64,000 nt of DNA from Gammaproteobacteria bacterium (GCA_022820625.1 JAJEFE010000127.1:1-64000), one strand, 5' to 3'. Shown: positions 19,722-29,700, counted from the first letter of the stretch. The notes: generated by a model not told the origin, from the letters alone. A program made the numbers and translations.

Positions 19722-19880
19722 GCCTTCCCCAGCATCGTCTGGTCGATACTCATCGTTTCCGGACTGGCGGTGCCGTACACGGTGCTCGGCGGACTCAGGG
19801 CCGTCGTGGTGACCGCGGCGATCCAGACGGTGCTGCTGCTGCTCGGCGCCATTGGTATCCTGTACCTGATCTTTTCCTGA
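19722..19880 (+). pseudogene. Sodium:solute symporter (SSS family) fragment
   Basis: Some 52 codons read FPSIVWSILIVSGL, then YTVLGGLRAVVVTAAIQTVL and LGAIGILYLIFS before a stop. The YTxLGGLRAVVxTDxxQ block and flanking hydrophobic helices are characteristic of SSS-family symporters, although the usual D after VVxT is A. The frame before 19722 is arginine-rich and not recognisable, so only an internal helix pair survives. It lies 22 bases before the amidohydrolase, where a sugar symporter of the same catabolic operon might be expected. Confidence 0.6.
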
Positions 19881-19902
19881 AGAGGCAGGCAGAGAGTGGA
19901 GC

Positions 19903-20760
19903 ATGCCGGATTTCCCGATCATCGATTCCCACCTGCACCTTTGGGACCCGGCACGGCTCACCTACCCGTGGCTGTCCGCGGTTCCGGCCATCGGCGGCCC
20001 CCGGCTGCCCCGGGACTTTCGCGCCGCGTCGACCGGATACGAGGTGGAGAAAATGATCTTCGTGCAGTGCGACACCCTGCCGGAGCAGGCCCGCGACGAG
20101 ATCCGCTGGGTGGCGGAGCTGGCGGCGGATGAGGAGCCGCGCCTGGCCGGAATCGTTGCCTGGGCCTCCGTGTCCAGCGGCGCGGCCGCCGCAACCGAAC
20201 TCGACTGGCTTGCCGCTCAACCCCTGGTGCGGGGCGTTCGCCAGCTCATACAGTCTGAGGATGACGACCGTTACTGTGCCCGGCCGGACTTCGTGCGCGG
20301 TGTACAGCTACTTGGCGAACGGGGCCTGTCGTTCGACCTGTGTATCAAGGGTGACGGTCAGTTCGCGAGCGTGCTCGAACTGGTAGGAAGATGTCCCGAG
20401 GTGGCATTCGCTCTGGACCATTTGGGCAAGCCCTTTATCGGCCAGTCCCGGATCGAACCCTGGGCCGAACACATTCGGCGTCTGGCCGACGCACCGAATG
20501 TGGTCTGCAAGGTCAGCGGGATGTGTACCGAGGCAGACTGGAACGACTGGACGGTGGACGATCTCAGACCCTACGCCGAGATCGCCTTCGATGCATTCGG
20601 ACCCGGGCGCCTGATGTTCGGCGGCGACTGGCCGGTGGTGGACCTGGCGTCCACATGGGCACAGTGGGTGCAGACGCTGACCGAGCTGACCGCCGGCTTC
20701 AGCGCGGCCGACCGGCGCAAGCTTTTCCACGACAACGCCGCATCGTTCTATCGCATCTGA
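19903..20760 (+). CDS. Amidohydrolase family 2 (COG3618, L-fuconolactonase-like)
   Basis: A 285-residue TIM-barrel hydrolase. DSHLHLWDP (residues 6-14) gives the HxH metal site, FALDHLGKP (about 170-178) the conserved histidine region, VVCKVSGM the next strand, and MFGGDWPV (about 242-249) the catalytic aspartate. COG3618 members hydrolyse sugar lactones (L-fucono-, L-rhamnono-lactone) or 2-pyrone-4,6-dicarboxylate. In this neighbourhood a sugar lactone produced by a dehydrogenase is the most likely substrate (inference). It has no signal peptide, so it is cytoplasmic. It follows a symporter remnant. A truncated copy lies at 141-403. Confidence 0.85.
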   Translation: MPDFPIIDSHLHLWDPARLTYPWLSAVPAIGGPRLPRDFRAASTGYEVEKMIFVQCDTLPEQARDEIRWVAELAADEEPRLAGIVAWASVSSGAAAATELDWLAAQPLVRGVRQLIQSEDDDRYCARPDFVRGVQLLGERGLSFDLCIKGDGQFASVLELVGRCPEVAFALDHLGKPFIGQSRIEPWAEHIRRLADAPNVVCKVSGMCTEADWNDWTVDDLRPYAEIAFDAFGPGRLMFGGDWPVVDLASTWAQWVQTLTELTAGFSAADRRKLFHDNAASFYRI

Positions 20761-20794
20761 GAGCAGACGCGGCCGCCGATGACCGGCGCCGGCG

Positions 20795-21508
20795 CTACTC
20801 GACTTCCGGCATTTGCAGGCCCAGGCCGGCGAGGGCCGCTTTCAGGTGTGCCAGCGCCTCCGGCGTCGGCCCCGGGTACTCCCCGATGATGGGTACGTTG
20901 CCGATATAGCCGATATCGGCGCGGCCTTCCTCCGTTGCATAGAATGCGCTGAGAGCCAGGTTCCGGTATTGGTGGAAGAAGGCGGCGGTATCCTCGAGAC
21001 CCGACTCGACGCGATCGGCAAAGGCGATCCGGTCCAGAATTCCGGCACGCTGATCGTCGGTGAGATCCGCGAATCCGGCTGCGAAGCGCTCCCTGGAGGA
21101 CCGCTCCAGCCATTCCAGGCCGTCGAAAATCTGCTCGCGGTCGCGCTGCTGGTCCGGATACGGCGCGCTGACCCACTCGTCGATGAATTCGTGCACGCCC
21201 AACGCGGTGGCCGCCGGCGAAACTTCATCCTCCGGCAGGATCATGTCACACAGGGCTGCGGCGACGCGCAGTTGCCGGGGGGTCATGGTGCGTTCCCAGG
21301 GGACAGTCGGGTTCAGCAGATCGGGATCCCGCCCGTATCCGGGACCGCTTGCCGGCTCGGGCGTACCAAGCAGCGAGAGCCCGGTCCCGGTATCCGTGCC
21401 GGCGCTGCCCGGAATCTGGGCGCGGGCGGCGCCGGCGGTCACCAGGGCGGATGCAAGCCACTTCAGCGTTGTGCGCCGATCGACCATGGGCAGACTGACG
21501 TCCTTCAT
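20795..21508 (-). CDS. Gluconate 2-dehydrogenase subunit 3 family protein (Tat-exported)
   Basis: A 237-residue protein with a Tat-type signal (DRRTTLKWLASALVTAGAARA, interrupted here by no other start). The body shows the family features RQLRVAAALCDMILP and FHQYRNLALSAFYATEEG, then GYIGNVPIIGEYPGP. In this family the small subunit carries the folded flavoprotein partner across the inner membrane. ATG 21508 overlaps the stop of the GMC gene by four bases (ATGA), so the two are coupled. The partner at 21505-23199 has no signal of its own, consistent with hitch-hiking export. Confidence 0.85.
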   Translation of the reverse strand: MKDVSLPMVDRRTTLKWLASALVTAGAARAQIPGSAGTDTGTGLSLLGTPEPASGPGYGRDPDLLNPTVPWERTMTPRQLRVAAALCDMILPEDEVSPAATALGVHEFIDEWVSAPYPDQQRDREQIFDGLEWLERSSRERFAAGFADLTDDQRAGILDRIAFADRVESGLEDTAAFFHQYRNLALSAFYATEEGRADIGYIGNVPIIGEYPGPTPEALAHLKAALAGLGLQMPEVE

Positions 21509-23199
21509 ATCTCGTTCCGCCTCATACGCTCGATCAGATTCTCGGTGCTGCGCCATGCCAATGCCAGGATGGTGAGGGTCGGATTCTTGTGGGCCTTGGA
21601 CGCGAACACCGAACCGTCGGTCAAGTACAGGTTGCCCACTTCCCAGGCCTGGCCGAACCCGTTCGTCACGGAGGTTTCCGGATCGTCTCCCATGCGGGCG
21701 GTACCGACTTCGTGAATGATCACCCCGCCGGCGGAAATGGCCTCTTGCGGAGGGCGCACGTCCGTCAGGAGCCTGCCGCCGAGCCGGTCGATGAGGTCCA
21801 ACGTGGTCTGCTGGAAGTGCGCCACCTGCCGAAATTCGTGCTCGGTATGCCGGTAGTGAAACCGGAGCACGGGGATTCCGAATCGGTCCTTGATCCCGGA
21901 GTCGATCTCGGCGTAGCAGCCGTCGTTGGGGATCATTTCTCCCCGCTGCGCGAAGCGCAGCACGCTGCCGTAGTAGCGGCGGGCATCCTCCTTCAGGGAC
22001 CTGCCGTAGCCGTCGACAATGAACGGGATGTAGTCAATACCGTAACCTGGCTCCCGGAATCCGCCGCCCACCTCGTAGTGGTACCCGCGCGGGAAATCGA
22101 GCCGGCCGGCATCCTGTTCATCGTACAGCCAGAACGGGATGTAGACGTGTCCGCCCATGGCGCCGTCCTCGTTGTAGCGCGGACGATTCTCAAGCGAAGG
22201 GATCTGCGCGGCCATGCCCGCGCCCACCGTATCCATCAGGTTCTTGCCCACCTGTCCGCTGGCGTTGGCCAGCCCGTCCGGGTGCCTCCCGGAGGCGGAG
22301 TTGAGCAGGATGCGCGCGGTCTCGCCCGTGCTTGCGGCAAGCACTACAGCCCGCGCCGGGATGTGACGGTGCTCACCGCTGCCCTTGTCGATGTAGTTGA
22401 TGCCCGAGGCGCGCCCCCGTTCGTCGGTTTCGACCCCGTACACCATGGCATCGGTGAGCATTTCCAGTCGGCCCGTCGCCTTCGCCCACGGGATCAGCGA
22501 TGTGGTCGACTGAAACGCCGCGCCGATGGAGCAACCCCGGCCGCACGCGGTCGCATAGAAGCAGGCGGCGCGGTCGTCCATGGGCCGCGTGAGCACGGCA
22601 CGGCGCATCGGTACACAGGGCATGCCCATGGACTCGGCGACCGACTTGATCATCAATTCCGCGATGCGCGGTCTCGGCGGCTTGTGCAGGATGCCGGGTC
22701 CGGAGTCGGGTGAATTTGTCAGTCCGTCATTGCTGCCGTAGACGCCGATCAAGGCTTCGGTCCGATCGTAATAGGGTTCCAGATCCTCGTAGCCGATCGG
22801 CCAGTCGACCCCCAGCCCGTCCCGGGACCGGGGCTTGAAGTCCAGCGGGCCCATGCGGAACGAATTGCGGCCCCAGTGGTTGGTTCTCCCGCCGAGCATC
22901 CGGGTGCGGTACCAGCGGAAGTCCGAGTCCTCCCCGGTGCTGTAGGGCTCGCCGGGAATTTCCCATCCGCCGCCCACGCCGGCATTGTAGAAGCCGAAAT
23001 CCTTGTCGGGCGTACGAAAGCCCAGCAACGGGGCCTCGCGGCTGGTATTGAACATGGGCGTTTCGGTAAACGGGTCGTAATCGCGGCCCGCCTCCACCAG
23101 TACCACCCCGATACCCGCCCGGGTCAGCAGGTACGCGGACATGCCGCCTCCCGCCCCGGAACCGACGACAACGACTTCGTGATTGCCCGATAATGCCAT
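21505..23199 (-). CDS. GMC-family FAD sugar dehydrogenase, large subunit
   Basis: A 564-residue flavoprotein with the FAD-binding GSGAGGG at residues 13-19, EAGRD at about 36-40, GRTNHWGRNSFRMGP, and the C-terminal HEVGTARMGDDP (catalytic His) and NPTLTILALAWRS. This is the GMC_oxred_C arrangement of membrane-bound gluconate, 2-ketogluconate, sorbitol or fructose dehydrogenases. The start is ATG 23199 with GGAG about 10 bases upstream. It is followed by its subunit 3 with an ATGA overlap. No dedicated cytochrome c subunit follows; the haem domain of the divergent PQQ-type dehydrogenase is a candidate electron acceptor only by proximity. Confidence 0.88.
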   Translation of the reverse strand: MALSGNHEVVVVGSGAGGGMSAYLLTRAGIGVVLVEAGRDYDPFTETPMFNTSREAPLLGFRTPDKDFGFYNAGVGGGWEIPGEPYSTGEDSDFRWYRTRMLGGRTNHWGRNSFRMGPLDFKPRSRDGLGVDWPIGYEDLEPYYDRTEALIGVYGSNDGLTNSPDSGPGILHKPPRPRIAELMIKSVAESMGMPCVPMRRAVLTRPMDDRAACFYATACGRGCSIGAAFQSTTSLIPWAKATGRLEMLTDAMVYGVETDERGRASGINYIDKGSGEHRHIPARAVVLAASTGETARILLNSASGRHPDGLANASGQVGKNLMDTVGAGMAAQIPSLENRPRYNEDGAMGGHVYIPFWLYDEQDAGRLDFPRGYHYEVGGGFREPGYGIDYIPFIVDGYGRSLKEDARRYYGSVLRFAQRGEMIPNDGCYAEIDSGIKDRFGIPVLRFHYRHTEHEFRQVAHFQQTTLDLIDRLGGRLLTDVRPPQEAISAGGVIIHEVGTARMGDDPETSVTNGFGQAWEVGNLYLTDGSVFASKAHKNPTLTILALAWRSTENLIERMRRNEI

Positions 23200-23228
23200 C
23201 GATGTTTTTCTCCGCGCCTGTGACCGGG

Positions 23229-23264
23229 TACGATGATCGTATAGCCACCATCGTGCCCCGATGG
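23229..23264. promoter_or_regulatory. Two palindromes in the GMC/PQQ divergent promoter region
   Basis: TACGAT-G-ATCGTA (23229-23241) is a perfect 13-base palindrome, and CCATCG-N5-CGATGG (23248-23264) a second perfect dyad 6 bases further. Both lie in the 105 bases between two divergent dehydrogenase genes, so they are candidate operators for a shared regulator. No regulator gene lies next to them. Confidence 0.45.
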
Positions 23265-23304
23265 AATCGGCAAGTACAGTAGGCAAATTTCCGGCGATAG
23301 GCAA

Positions 23305-25497
23305 ATGCGACGACGCACAATCGCAAGGCACCTGAGCGCGGGACACGGCCGCCGCCTGGCCGGCGCGGCTCTGGCCCTGGCGGGCGCTTGCGCTGCGCGC
23401 GCGCAGGTGGACATCGACTGGCCCGCCTACAACGGCGGCTACGACAACGGCCACTACTCCCACCTGGACCAGATCGACCGCGCCAACGTCGGCGAACTCG
23501 AGGTCGCATGGGTTCTGGATACCGGCGACCTCTTCCCGGGAAGGGAAATGTACGCCCAGCCACTGGTCATCGACGGTGTGATCTACGTGGTTTCTCCCAA
23601 ACTGAAGGTCATAGCAGCAGACGCGGCCAGCGGCGAGATCATCTGGCAGTTCGACCCTTTCGAAGGCCGCCCGGCGCTGGGCCGGTACCGGGTGCGAGGC
23701 GTCACTCACTGGTCCGGGGACGATGACGCGCGGTTGTTTGTGGGTCTGCGCCATCACCTGTACGCCCTGGACGCGCGCACCGGGGAACCGGTACGGGGCT
23801 TCGGAGACCAGGGAAAAATCGATCTGCGCGAGCACCTGGACCGGGACCCGGAAGCGCTGTCCGTGCAATTGACGACGCCGGGCGTCATTTTCGGGGAGAT
23901 GCTGATCGTGGGCAGCACGGTGAGCGAGTTCCTGCCCTCGGCCTACGGCGACATCCGCGCGTTCGATGTACAGTCCGGCGAACTGCGCTGGTCGTTTCAC
24001 GTCATACCCAGGCCGGGCGAGTTTGGTCACGATACGTGGCCGGAGGGGGCGTGGAGGCACGCCGGCGGCGCCAATAGCTGGGCCGGCCTTGCACTGGACG
24101 CTGCCCGCGGCATCGTCTTTGCACCGACGGGCTCGGCGGCATTCGACTATTACGGCGGCGACCGGCCCGGCGATAACCTGTTTGCGAACTCGCTGCTGGC
24201 GCTGGACGCGGCCACGGGCGAGCGGATCTGGCATTTTCAGACAGTGCGTCACGACACCTGGGACCGGGACCTGCCCACGGCGCCGACCCTGGTGGCGGTG
24301 GAACGCTCCGGCCGCCGCATCGACGCGGTCGTCCAGCCGACAAAGTCCGGCCATCTGTTCGTATTCGATCGCGAAACCGGGGATTCGGTTTTTCCCATTG
24401 AGGAGCGGGCCGTTCCCACCGCTGAAATACCCGGCGAGACACTGTCGCCCCGGCAGCCGCTGCCCGTTCTGCCCGCACCGTTTGCACGCCAACAGCTCAC
24501 GGAGGCGCTGCTGAGCCGGCGCACGCCGGACGCCCACGCGGCGGTGTTGGAGAGATTCCGCCAGTACAGCAGCGGCGGCCAGTTCACTCCGCAGAGCCTC
24601 ACGGGGACGATTATGCAGCCGGGCCTGGACGGAGGCGCGGAATGGGGCGGCGCCGCCTGGGATCCAGAAACCGGCCTGCTGTATCTGAACGCCAACGACG
24701 TACCCTGGCTGGTGCGTCTGTCCGAACGGCCGGAGTCCGGCGACGTCATCAACGGTCGCGAAATCTACGACCGCGAATGCGCCGTCTGTCACGGCGCCGA
24801 TCGGCGCGGCACGGGCGAGTTACCGCCACTGACGGGTCTGGACGAGCACCATTCGCTGCTGGAGGTGGTGCAATTCGTGGCTCTCGGCTCCGGCACCATG
24901 CCCGGATTCCGCGGACTCGGCGCCGACGCGCTGTACGCGGTGGGAGAATACGTATTGACGGGGCGGGAAGCCATGGCGGCCACCGACACACAACTGGCCC
25001 GCGACACCCGGGCGACCAACGCGGCCGTCACCAGCCCCTACACGCTTGCCGAAGCCGCCAGGTTCCAGGATCCCGACGGCTATCCGGCTATCGAGCCGCC
25101 CTGGGGAACGCTCAACGCCATCGACCTCGCCACGGGCGATTACGCCTGGCGGGTTCCGCTCGGAGAGTATCCCGAACTGGCCGAATCGGGCGCGGAACCC
25201 ACGGGCAGCGAGAACTACGGCGGCCCGTTAGTGACCGCGGGCGGTCTGGTATTTATCGCCGCTACCATCTTCGACCGCAAGCTCCGGGCCTTCGACAAGT
25301 TCTCGGGCGAGTTGCTGTGGGAGACCGTGCTGCCGGCAGCCGGCCATGCCACACCGATCGCCTACCGGATCGGCGGCCGCCAGTACATCGTCATCGCAGC
25401 GGGCGGTGGCAAGGCCACTGCGAGGGCGGGAGCCGAAGATGCCGGCAGCGGCGCTTCCTACGTAGCCTTCGCATTGCCTGACGATTTCGATCCCTGA
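23305..25497 (+). CDS. PQQ-dependent dehydrogenase-like beta-propeller with cytochrome c domain
   Basis: A 730-residue secreted protein: signal peptide to about residue 34 (ACAARA), then propeller blades with WPAYNGGYDNGHYSHLDQI, VYVVSPKLKVIAADAASGE, TGSAAFDYYGGDRPGDNLF and W-x-G docking motifs. A cytochrome c insert near residues 485-560 has CAVCH (C492, C495, H496) and the distal Met region GTMPGF. The last blades close the propeller (NYGGPLVTAGGLVFI). This fits quinohaemoprotein dehydrogenases of the PQQ alcohol/glucose dehydrogenase superfamily. The substrate is unknown and PQQ biosynthesis genes are not in the window. It is divergent from the GMC genes. Confidence 0.87.
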   Translation: MRRRTIARHLSAGHGRRLAGAALALAGACAARAQVDIDWPAYNGGYDNGHYSHLDQIDRANVGELEVAWVLDTGDLFPGREMYAQPLVIDGVIYVVSPKLKVIAADAASGEIIWQFDPFEGRPALGRYRVRGVTHWSGDDDARLFVGLRHHLYALDARTGEPVRGFGDQGKIDLREHLDRDPEALSVQLTTPGVIFGEMLIVGSTVSEFLPSAYGDIRAFDVQSGELRWSFHVIPRPGEFGHDTWPEGAWRHAGGANSWAGLALDAARGIVFAPTGSAAFDYYGGDRPGDNLFANSLLALDAATGERIWHFQTVRHDTWDRDLPTAPTLVAVERSGRRIDAVVQPTKSGHLFVFDRETGDSVFPIEERAVPTAEIPGETLSPRQPLPVLPAPFARQQLTEALLSRRTPDAHAAVLERFRQYSSGGQFTPQSLTGTIMQPGLDGGAEWGGAAWDPETGLLYLNANDVPWLVRLSERPESGDVINGREIYDRECAVCHGADRRGTGELPPLTGLDEHHSLLEVVQFVALGSGTMPGFRGLGADALYAVGEYVLTGREAMAATDTQLARDTRATNAAVTSPYTLAEAARFQDPDGYPAIEPPWGTLNAIDLATGDYAWRVPLGEYPELAESGAEPTGSENYGGPLVTAGGLVFIAATIFDRKLRAFDKFSGELLWETVLPAAGHATPIAYRIGGRQYIVIAAGGGKATARAGAEDAGSGASYVAFALPDDFDP

Positions 25498-25649
25498 CGG
25501 CGCGGGATCGGTGCACGATTCGCGGCGGCGCCGGGCGCCGTGCCCTACTGGTGCCGGCGCACGACTGACTGAAACCATCTGCATCGTGCAGGACGGGAGG
25601 GTGAAAGTTGTGCCTTCAGTGGACGCGTATTCACGCCGCATATGCCATG

Positions 25650-25673
25650 TCCGAACAGTCGGAACTGTCCGGA
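25650..25673. promoter_or_regulatory. 24-bp dyad upstream of the dienelactone hydrolase
   Basis: TCCGAACAGT and ACTGTCCGGA are inverted copies with one mismatch around CGGA, 57 bases upstream of the start at 25731. This size and symmetry suit a repressor or activator operator. The rest of the 233-base gap (25498-25730) shows nothing else I recognise. Confidence 0.4.
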
Positions 25674-25730
25674 AAGACGGTGTAAACTCGGGCCAGGTAA
25701 GGCAGCCATCGATAACACGAGGAACAAATC

Positions 25731-26609
25731 ATGTGCGACGATCGGACATTCAGGGAATCCAGCGAGTATCTGGACAGCAAGAATGAATTGACCCGGCGTG
25801 AGTTCGGCACACTGTCGGCGGGGGCCGGGCTCGCGGCGCTGCTGCCGCGGGCGGCCGATGCGCAGGCAGTCACCGAGCAGGACGTCGAGGTGACGACGCC
25901 CGACGGCGTCGCGGACTGCTTTTTCGTGCATCCCGCTTCCGGAACCCATCCCGGTGTGCTGATCTGGCCCGACATTCTGGGCCTGCGGCCGGCATTCCGG
26001 CAGATGGGCCGCCGGCTCGCCGAGTCCGGCTATTCGGTGCTCGTGGTCAATCCTTTCTACCGTTCGGCGCGCTCACCCGTCGTACCCGAGGGCGCGAGCT
26101 TCCAGGACGAGGACACCCGGAACACGGTCATTCCGCTTGCGCGCGCACTCAGCGCCGAAACCCACGTCACCGATGCGCGGGCCTTCGTCGATTTCCTGGA
26201 CGCCCAGGAGGCCGTCGATCCTGATCGCAAGATGGGCACGACCGGATACTGCATGGGCGGCCCGATCACGATGCGCACCGCGTGGGCGCGCGCGGACCGC
26301 GTCGGCGCCGGTGCATCGTTCCACGGCGGAGGGCTCGTGACCGACCAGCCGAACAGCCCCCACCTGCTTGTCGCGGAGATGGACGCGCACTACCTGTTCG
26401 CCATCGCCGAGAACGACGACATGGAGGATCCCGAGGCGAAGAACGTGCTGCGCGAGACCTTCGACGCCGTCGGACTGCCCGCGGAGATCGAGGTCTACGA
26501 GGGCGCGCTGCACGGCTGGTGTCCGCCGGACTCCGCGGTCTACCACGAGGCGCAGGCCGAACGGGCGTGGAGCCGGCTGCTGGTGCTGTTCGAGACGGCG
26601 CTCGCCTGA
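25731..26609 (+). CDS. Dienelactone hydrolase family protein, Tat-exported
   Basis: A 292-residue alpha/beta hydrolase. A twin-arginine signal lies after an N-terminal extension (TRREFGTLSAGAG, residues 21-33; cleavage near AADAQA). The nucleophile is Cys174 in GYCMGG, the acid lies in the IAENDD region, and the catalytic histidine in LHGW: the Cys-Asp-His triad of dienelactone hydrolases. Export of such an enzyme is unusual for classical chlorocatechol-pathway enzymes, and the natural substrate is unknown. The start has AGGAA eight bases upstream. It stands alone, with a dyad upstream and a hairpin downstream. Confidence 0.85.
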   Translation: MCDDRTFRESSEYLDSKNELTRREFGTLSAGAGLAALLPRAADAQAVTEQDVEVTTPDGVADCFFVHPASGTHPGVLIWPDILGLRPAFRQMGRRLAESGYSVLVVNPFYRSARSPVVPEGASFQDEDTRNTVIPLARALSAETHVTDARAFVDFLDAQEAVDPDRKMGTTGYCMGGPITMRTAWARADRVGAGASFHGGGLVTDQPNSPHLLVAEMDAHYLFAIAENDDMEDPEAKNVLRETFDAVGLPAEIEVYEGALHGWCPPDSAVYHEAQAERAWSRLLVLFETALA

Positions 26610-26626
26610 GGACGGCCCAGGTCGCA

Positions 26627-26660
26627 GGGGATGCTCCGAGGTCATTTCGGAGAGCACCCC
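26627..26660. terminator. Hairpin between convergent genes
   Basis: GGGG-A-TGCTC-CGA pairs with TCGGAGAGCA-CCCC, a 12-base-pair stem with two single-base bulges around a 7-base loop. It sits 18 bases after the dienelactone hydrolase stop and 48 bases from the end of the convergent helicase gene. It lacks a T tract, so it is called from stem strength and position. Confidence 0.45.
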
Positions 26661-26707
26661 AACGTGTCGCGCTGGCCGTCCGCGTATCGCCGGCAGCACA
26701 AAGCCTG

Positions 26708-29700
26708 TCAGACCGCATCTCGGCCATACAGCACTTCCACCAGCCCGCCACTGACGGGGAAGTGCACCCAACACCCGGCGCATTGGAGGCCGGCGCCCCG
26801 TAGCGCGTCCGCGTAGGCGGCGAGCTGGCCCGAGTATTCTAGCGCCTCGTCGGGCCACTCGGAGCGCGGGCGCGGTGACGACTTGTGGTCGATCACGATC
26901 CACCCCTGCCCGGTTTCCAGCAAAAGGTCGATCCAGCCGCGCAGCACCTGGCCGTTGTCCCGGACGAGTTCGACGGGATGCTCGACGAGCATGCGTCGCG
27001 GCGCGAATCTCGCGTTGACCGCATCCATGAGACGCCGCGCACAGTCGACGGCATCGCGGGGGGACAGTGCCCCCTCGCCTGCTCCATTGCGGATGAGCGC
27101 CGCAGCGCAGTCCACCGCATCGTCGCGGTGCGGATTGACAAGCTCCGCCGCGATCGCCGCGTGCAGCGCCGTGCCGACCTTCCCCATGTCGTCGGAATGA
27201 ACGGCGATTCGCGGCCCGATCTCGATCCTCTCGCCGACGGTGGCGCCCTCGACAGGGCCGGCATGGGAAGGGCTTGTCCGCTCCCGGAGTCGAAGCTCGC
27301 TCGGCGAACGTTCGGGAAACCAGGCAGGACCGAAAGGGGCCGGCGCCGGAGCCGCAGATTCAGCGACCGGCAGATCCACCACCGCCGAGGGGATGGGTTC
27401 GCCGGGGGAAAACCGGTGGCCGCCGCCGCCGGGAAGCGGGCGCTCGCCGCCAACCGGCAGCGGGTGTTCGTCGCCGGTGGGAAGCAAATGCCGGGAGTTG
27501 AAGTTGCCGATCCACGCACCGCTGCGCGGCCCCGATGGCGGCAGGACGATGATGAGGGTGTCCCGGGCTCGGGTCATGCCCACGTACGCCAGGCGCCGGC
27601 CTTCGGCCTCCGCTGCGGCGGCGCTCCTTGCGCCCTCCTCCGACGACAGGATGTTGTTCAGGACGGGAACGCCCCTGGTGTTCCTGCCGAAGACGTTCGG
27701 GTAGAAGCGGATGGCCCGCCCGTCGAGCGGTTTGTCCAGGTCGAGGTCGTCCGAGCCGGACTCGACGCGAACGTCCCAGATGCGGGGCCGCCATGTGTAG
27801 TGAAAGTCCGTCGCGACCACCACTGGCCACTCCAGGCCCTTTGCGCGGTGGTAGGTCAGCACGTGCACGGCGTCGCCGCCGGTGACCACCGGCTGCAGAA
27901 CCAGTTCCGGGGACGTCGGATTCTCGAGCCAGAACAGGAACCCGGTGAGCGTCGCCGCCTCGTGCTGCGATGCACAGTGGTTTTCGTACTCGACCGAGAG
28001 GTGGAGAAAGGCATCCAGGTTGCGCTGGCGCTGGGCGGCGGTGATGGCGTCCGGCCCCCAGGCGGTCACGATCGGGCGGACGCCGACGTAGTTGAGCACC
28101 CGCGCCAGGATCTCCACCGGCGACTGCGTCATCGTCTGGCCGCGCAGGTGGGCGATGCGGGACACGATGGGATCGTCGGGCTCCGCCCAGTCCTGGTCCC
28201 GTTCCCCGGATGCCAGCCAGCGCAGCCGGTCCGCAAGCCACTCTTCCGGCTCCTCGCAGGCGCCCAGGGCCCGGATTTCTGCCGTGGCAAGCGTGTCGGA
28301 GGGATCGTTCAACCGGCGCAGGCACGCCCTCGCAAGGCACACTTCCGGCGTTTCCAGTAGCCCGGCGAGGGTCATTTTCATGGGCACCCGGCGTTGACGC
28401 AGCGCTCTGGCAATTTCCTGGACGTGGCCGTTGGTCGCGGCGAGCACCGCGATGTCGCCGTAGGTGACGGCCCGCGCTTCGCCCGTTTCCGGGTCGCTCA
28501 CCCGGTGCCCGGAACTCACGAATTCCGAGATGGCGAGCGCCAGTGCGCCGGCCTGTGCCTCACGTTTCCCCTTCGGGAGCGTCCAGCGCACCACCGCCGG
28601 CGACCCGTGGATTTCGGGGCGCTGGGGCGACAGCTCGACCCGATCGGGACTCATCCCATCGCGCTGGAAGGCTTCACCGAATACCGCGTTCAGGTAACGC
28701 ACGAGCGAAGGCCGTGAGCGCCACGACCGGTCGAGCACGTCGAGCCGGCTGCCGCGGGCGACGAGCGCATCGAGCGTGCTTCCCACAAGCTCCGGATCGC
28801 TGCCCCGGAAACCGAATATGGCCTGCTTGACGTCTCCGACGAAGAACACTTCGCCGGCGAAGCGGGCGAATTTCATGAACAGCGCCAGTTGCATCGGATT
28901 GGTGTCCTGGAACTCATCCACCAGCAGCAACCGGACCTCCTCGGAAAGCCGCTCGGCCACCGCTGGCTCGTCGAGCGCGCGCAGCATGAGTTGCTCCATG
29001 TCGGGGTAGTCGACGAGGCCGCGCGCGGTTTTCAGGCGCTGGAACCGGTCGAGGGTTTCCCCTGCGATCGCAAATACGCCCTCGATGTAGCCGCGTATGT
29101 CGGCGTGAAAGTCCGCGTGACGGTCGTAGCAGGCGGCCACGGCCCGCACGGGGACGGCCGCATCCTCGCTGCGTTTGGTCGGACCCGCCTTGCTCAGCGA
29201 AATCCACAGCGTCCATCGGCAGTCGTCGCGGCGAAGTTCCGCCGCGGCGTTGCGCAGTCTGGCAACGTATCCGCGGGTACCCTTGGTGGTATCGGTTACG
29301 AGGTCGATATCTGCGATGGCATTCTCAACGGCCGCACGCAGCGCGTCCGACGCCTCCGCTCCGCAAGTGGCCTCCGGAAAGTAGCCGAGCAATCGCTTCG
29401 CGCTTTGCCGGCCCATCCCGGGCAGATCGGCCGGGTCGATGTCGTTGCTTCTCGCCTCCTGGGCGATTCTGCGTACATGGTCCTGCCAGCCCGTACCGGC
29501 GCGGTCGTCCACGAGGGCCAGGCGCTGGGCGCGGAGGTTCATCTCTCGCACCCAGTCGGCGCTCAGCACCTCGTCCAGTGCCTGGTTGAACAGACGCGCA
29601 CCGTCTTCGGCGCCCGCGACGTTGATTTCCGGCGAGAGTCCGAGTTCGAAGGCAAACCGGCCGAGCAGGCGGGCACAGACGCTGTGCACGGTGCCGATGA

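Noticed and set aside
26885-28360. A 491-codon open frame on the + strand
   Set aside because: It is antisense to the AddA-like helicase, whose motifs are all present on the other strand.
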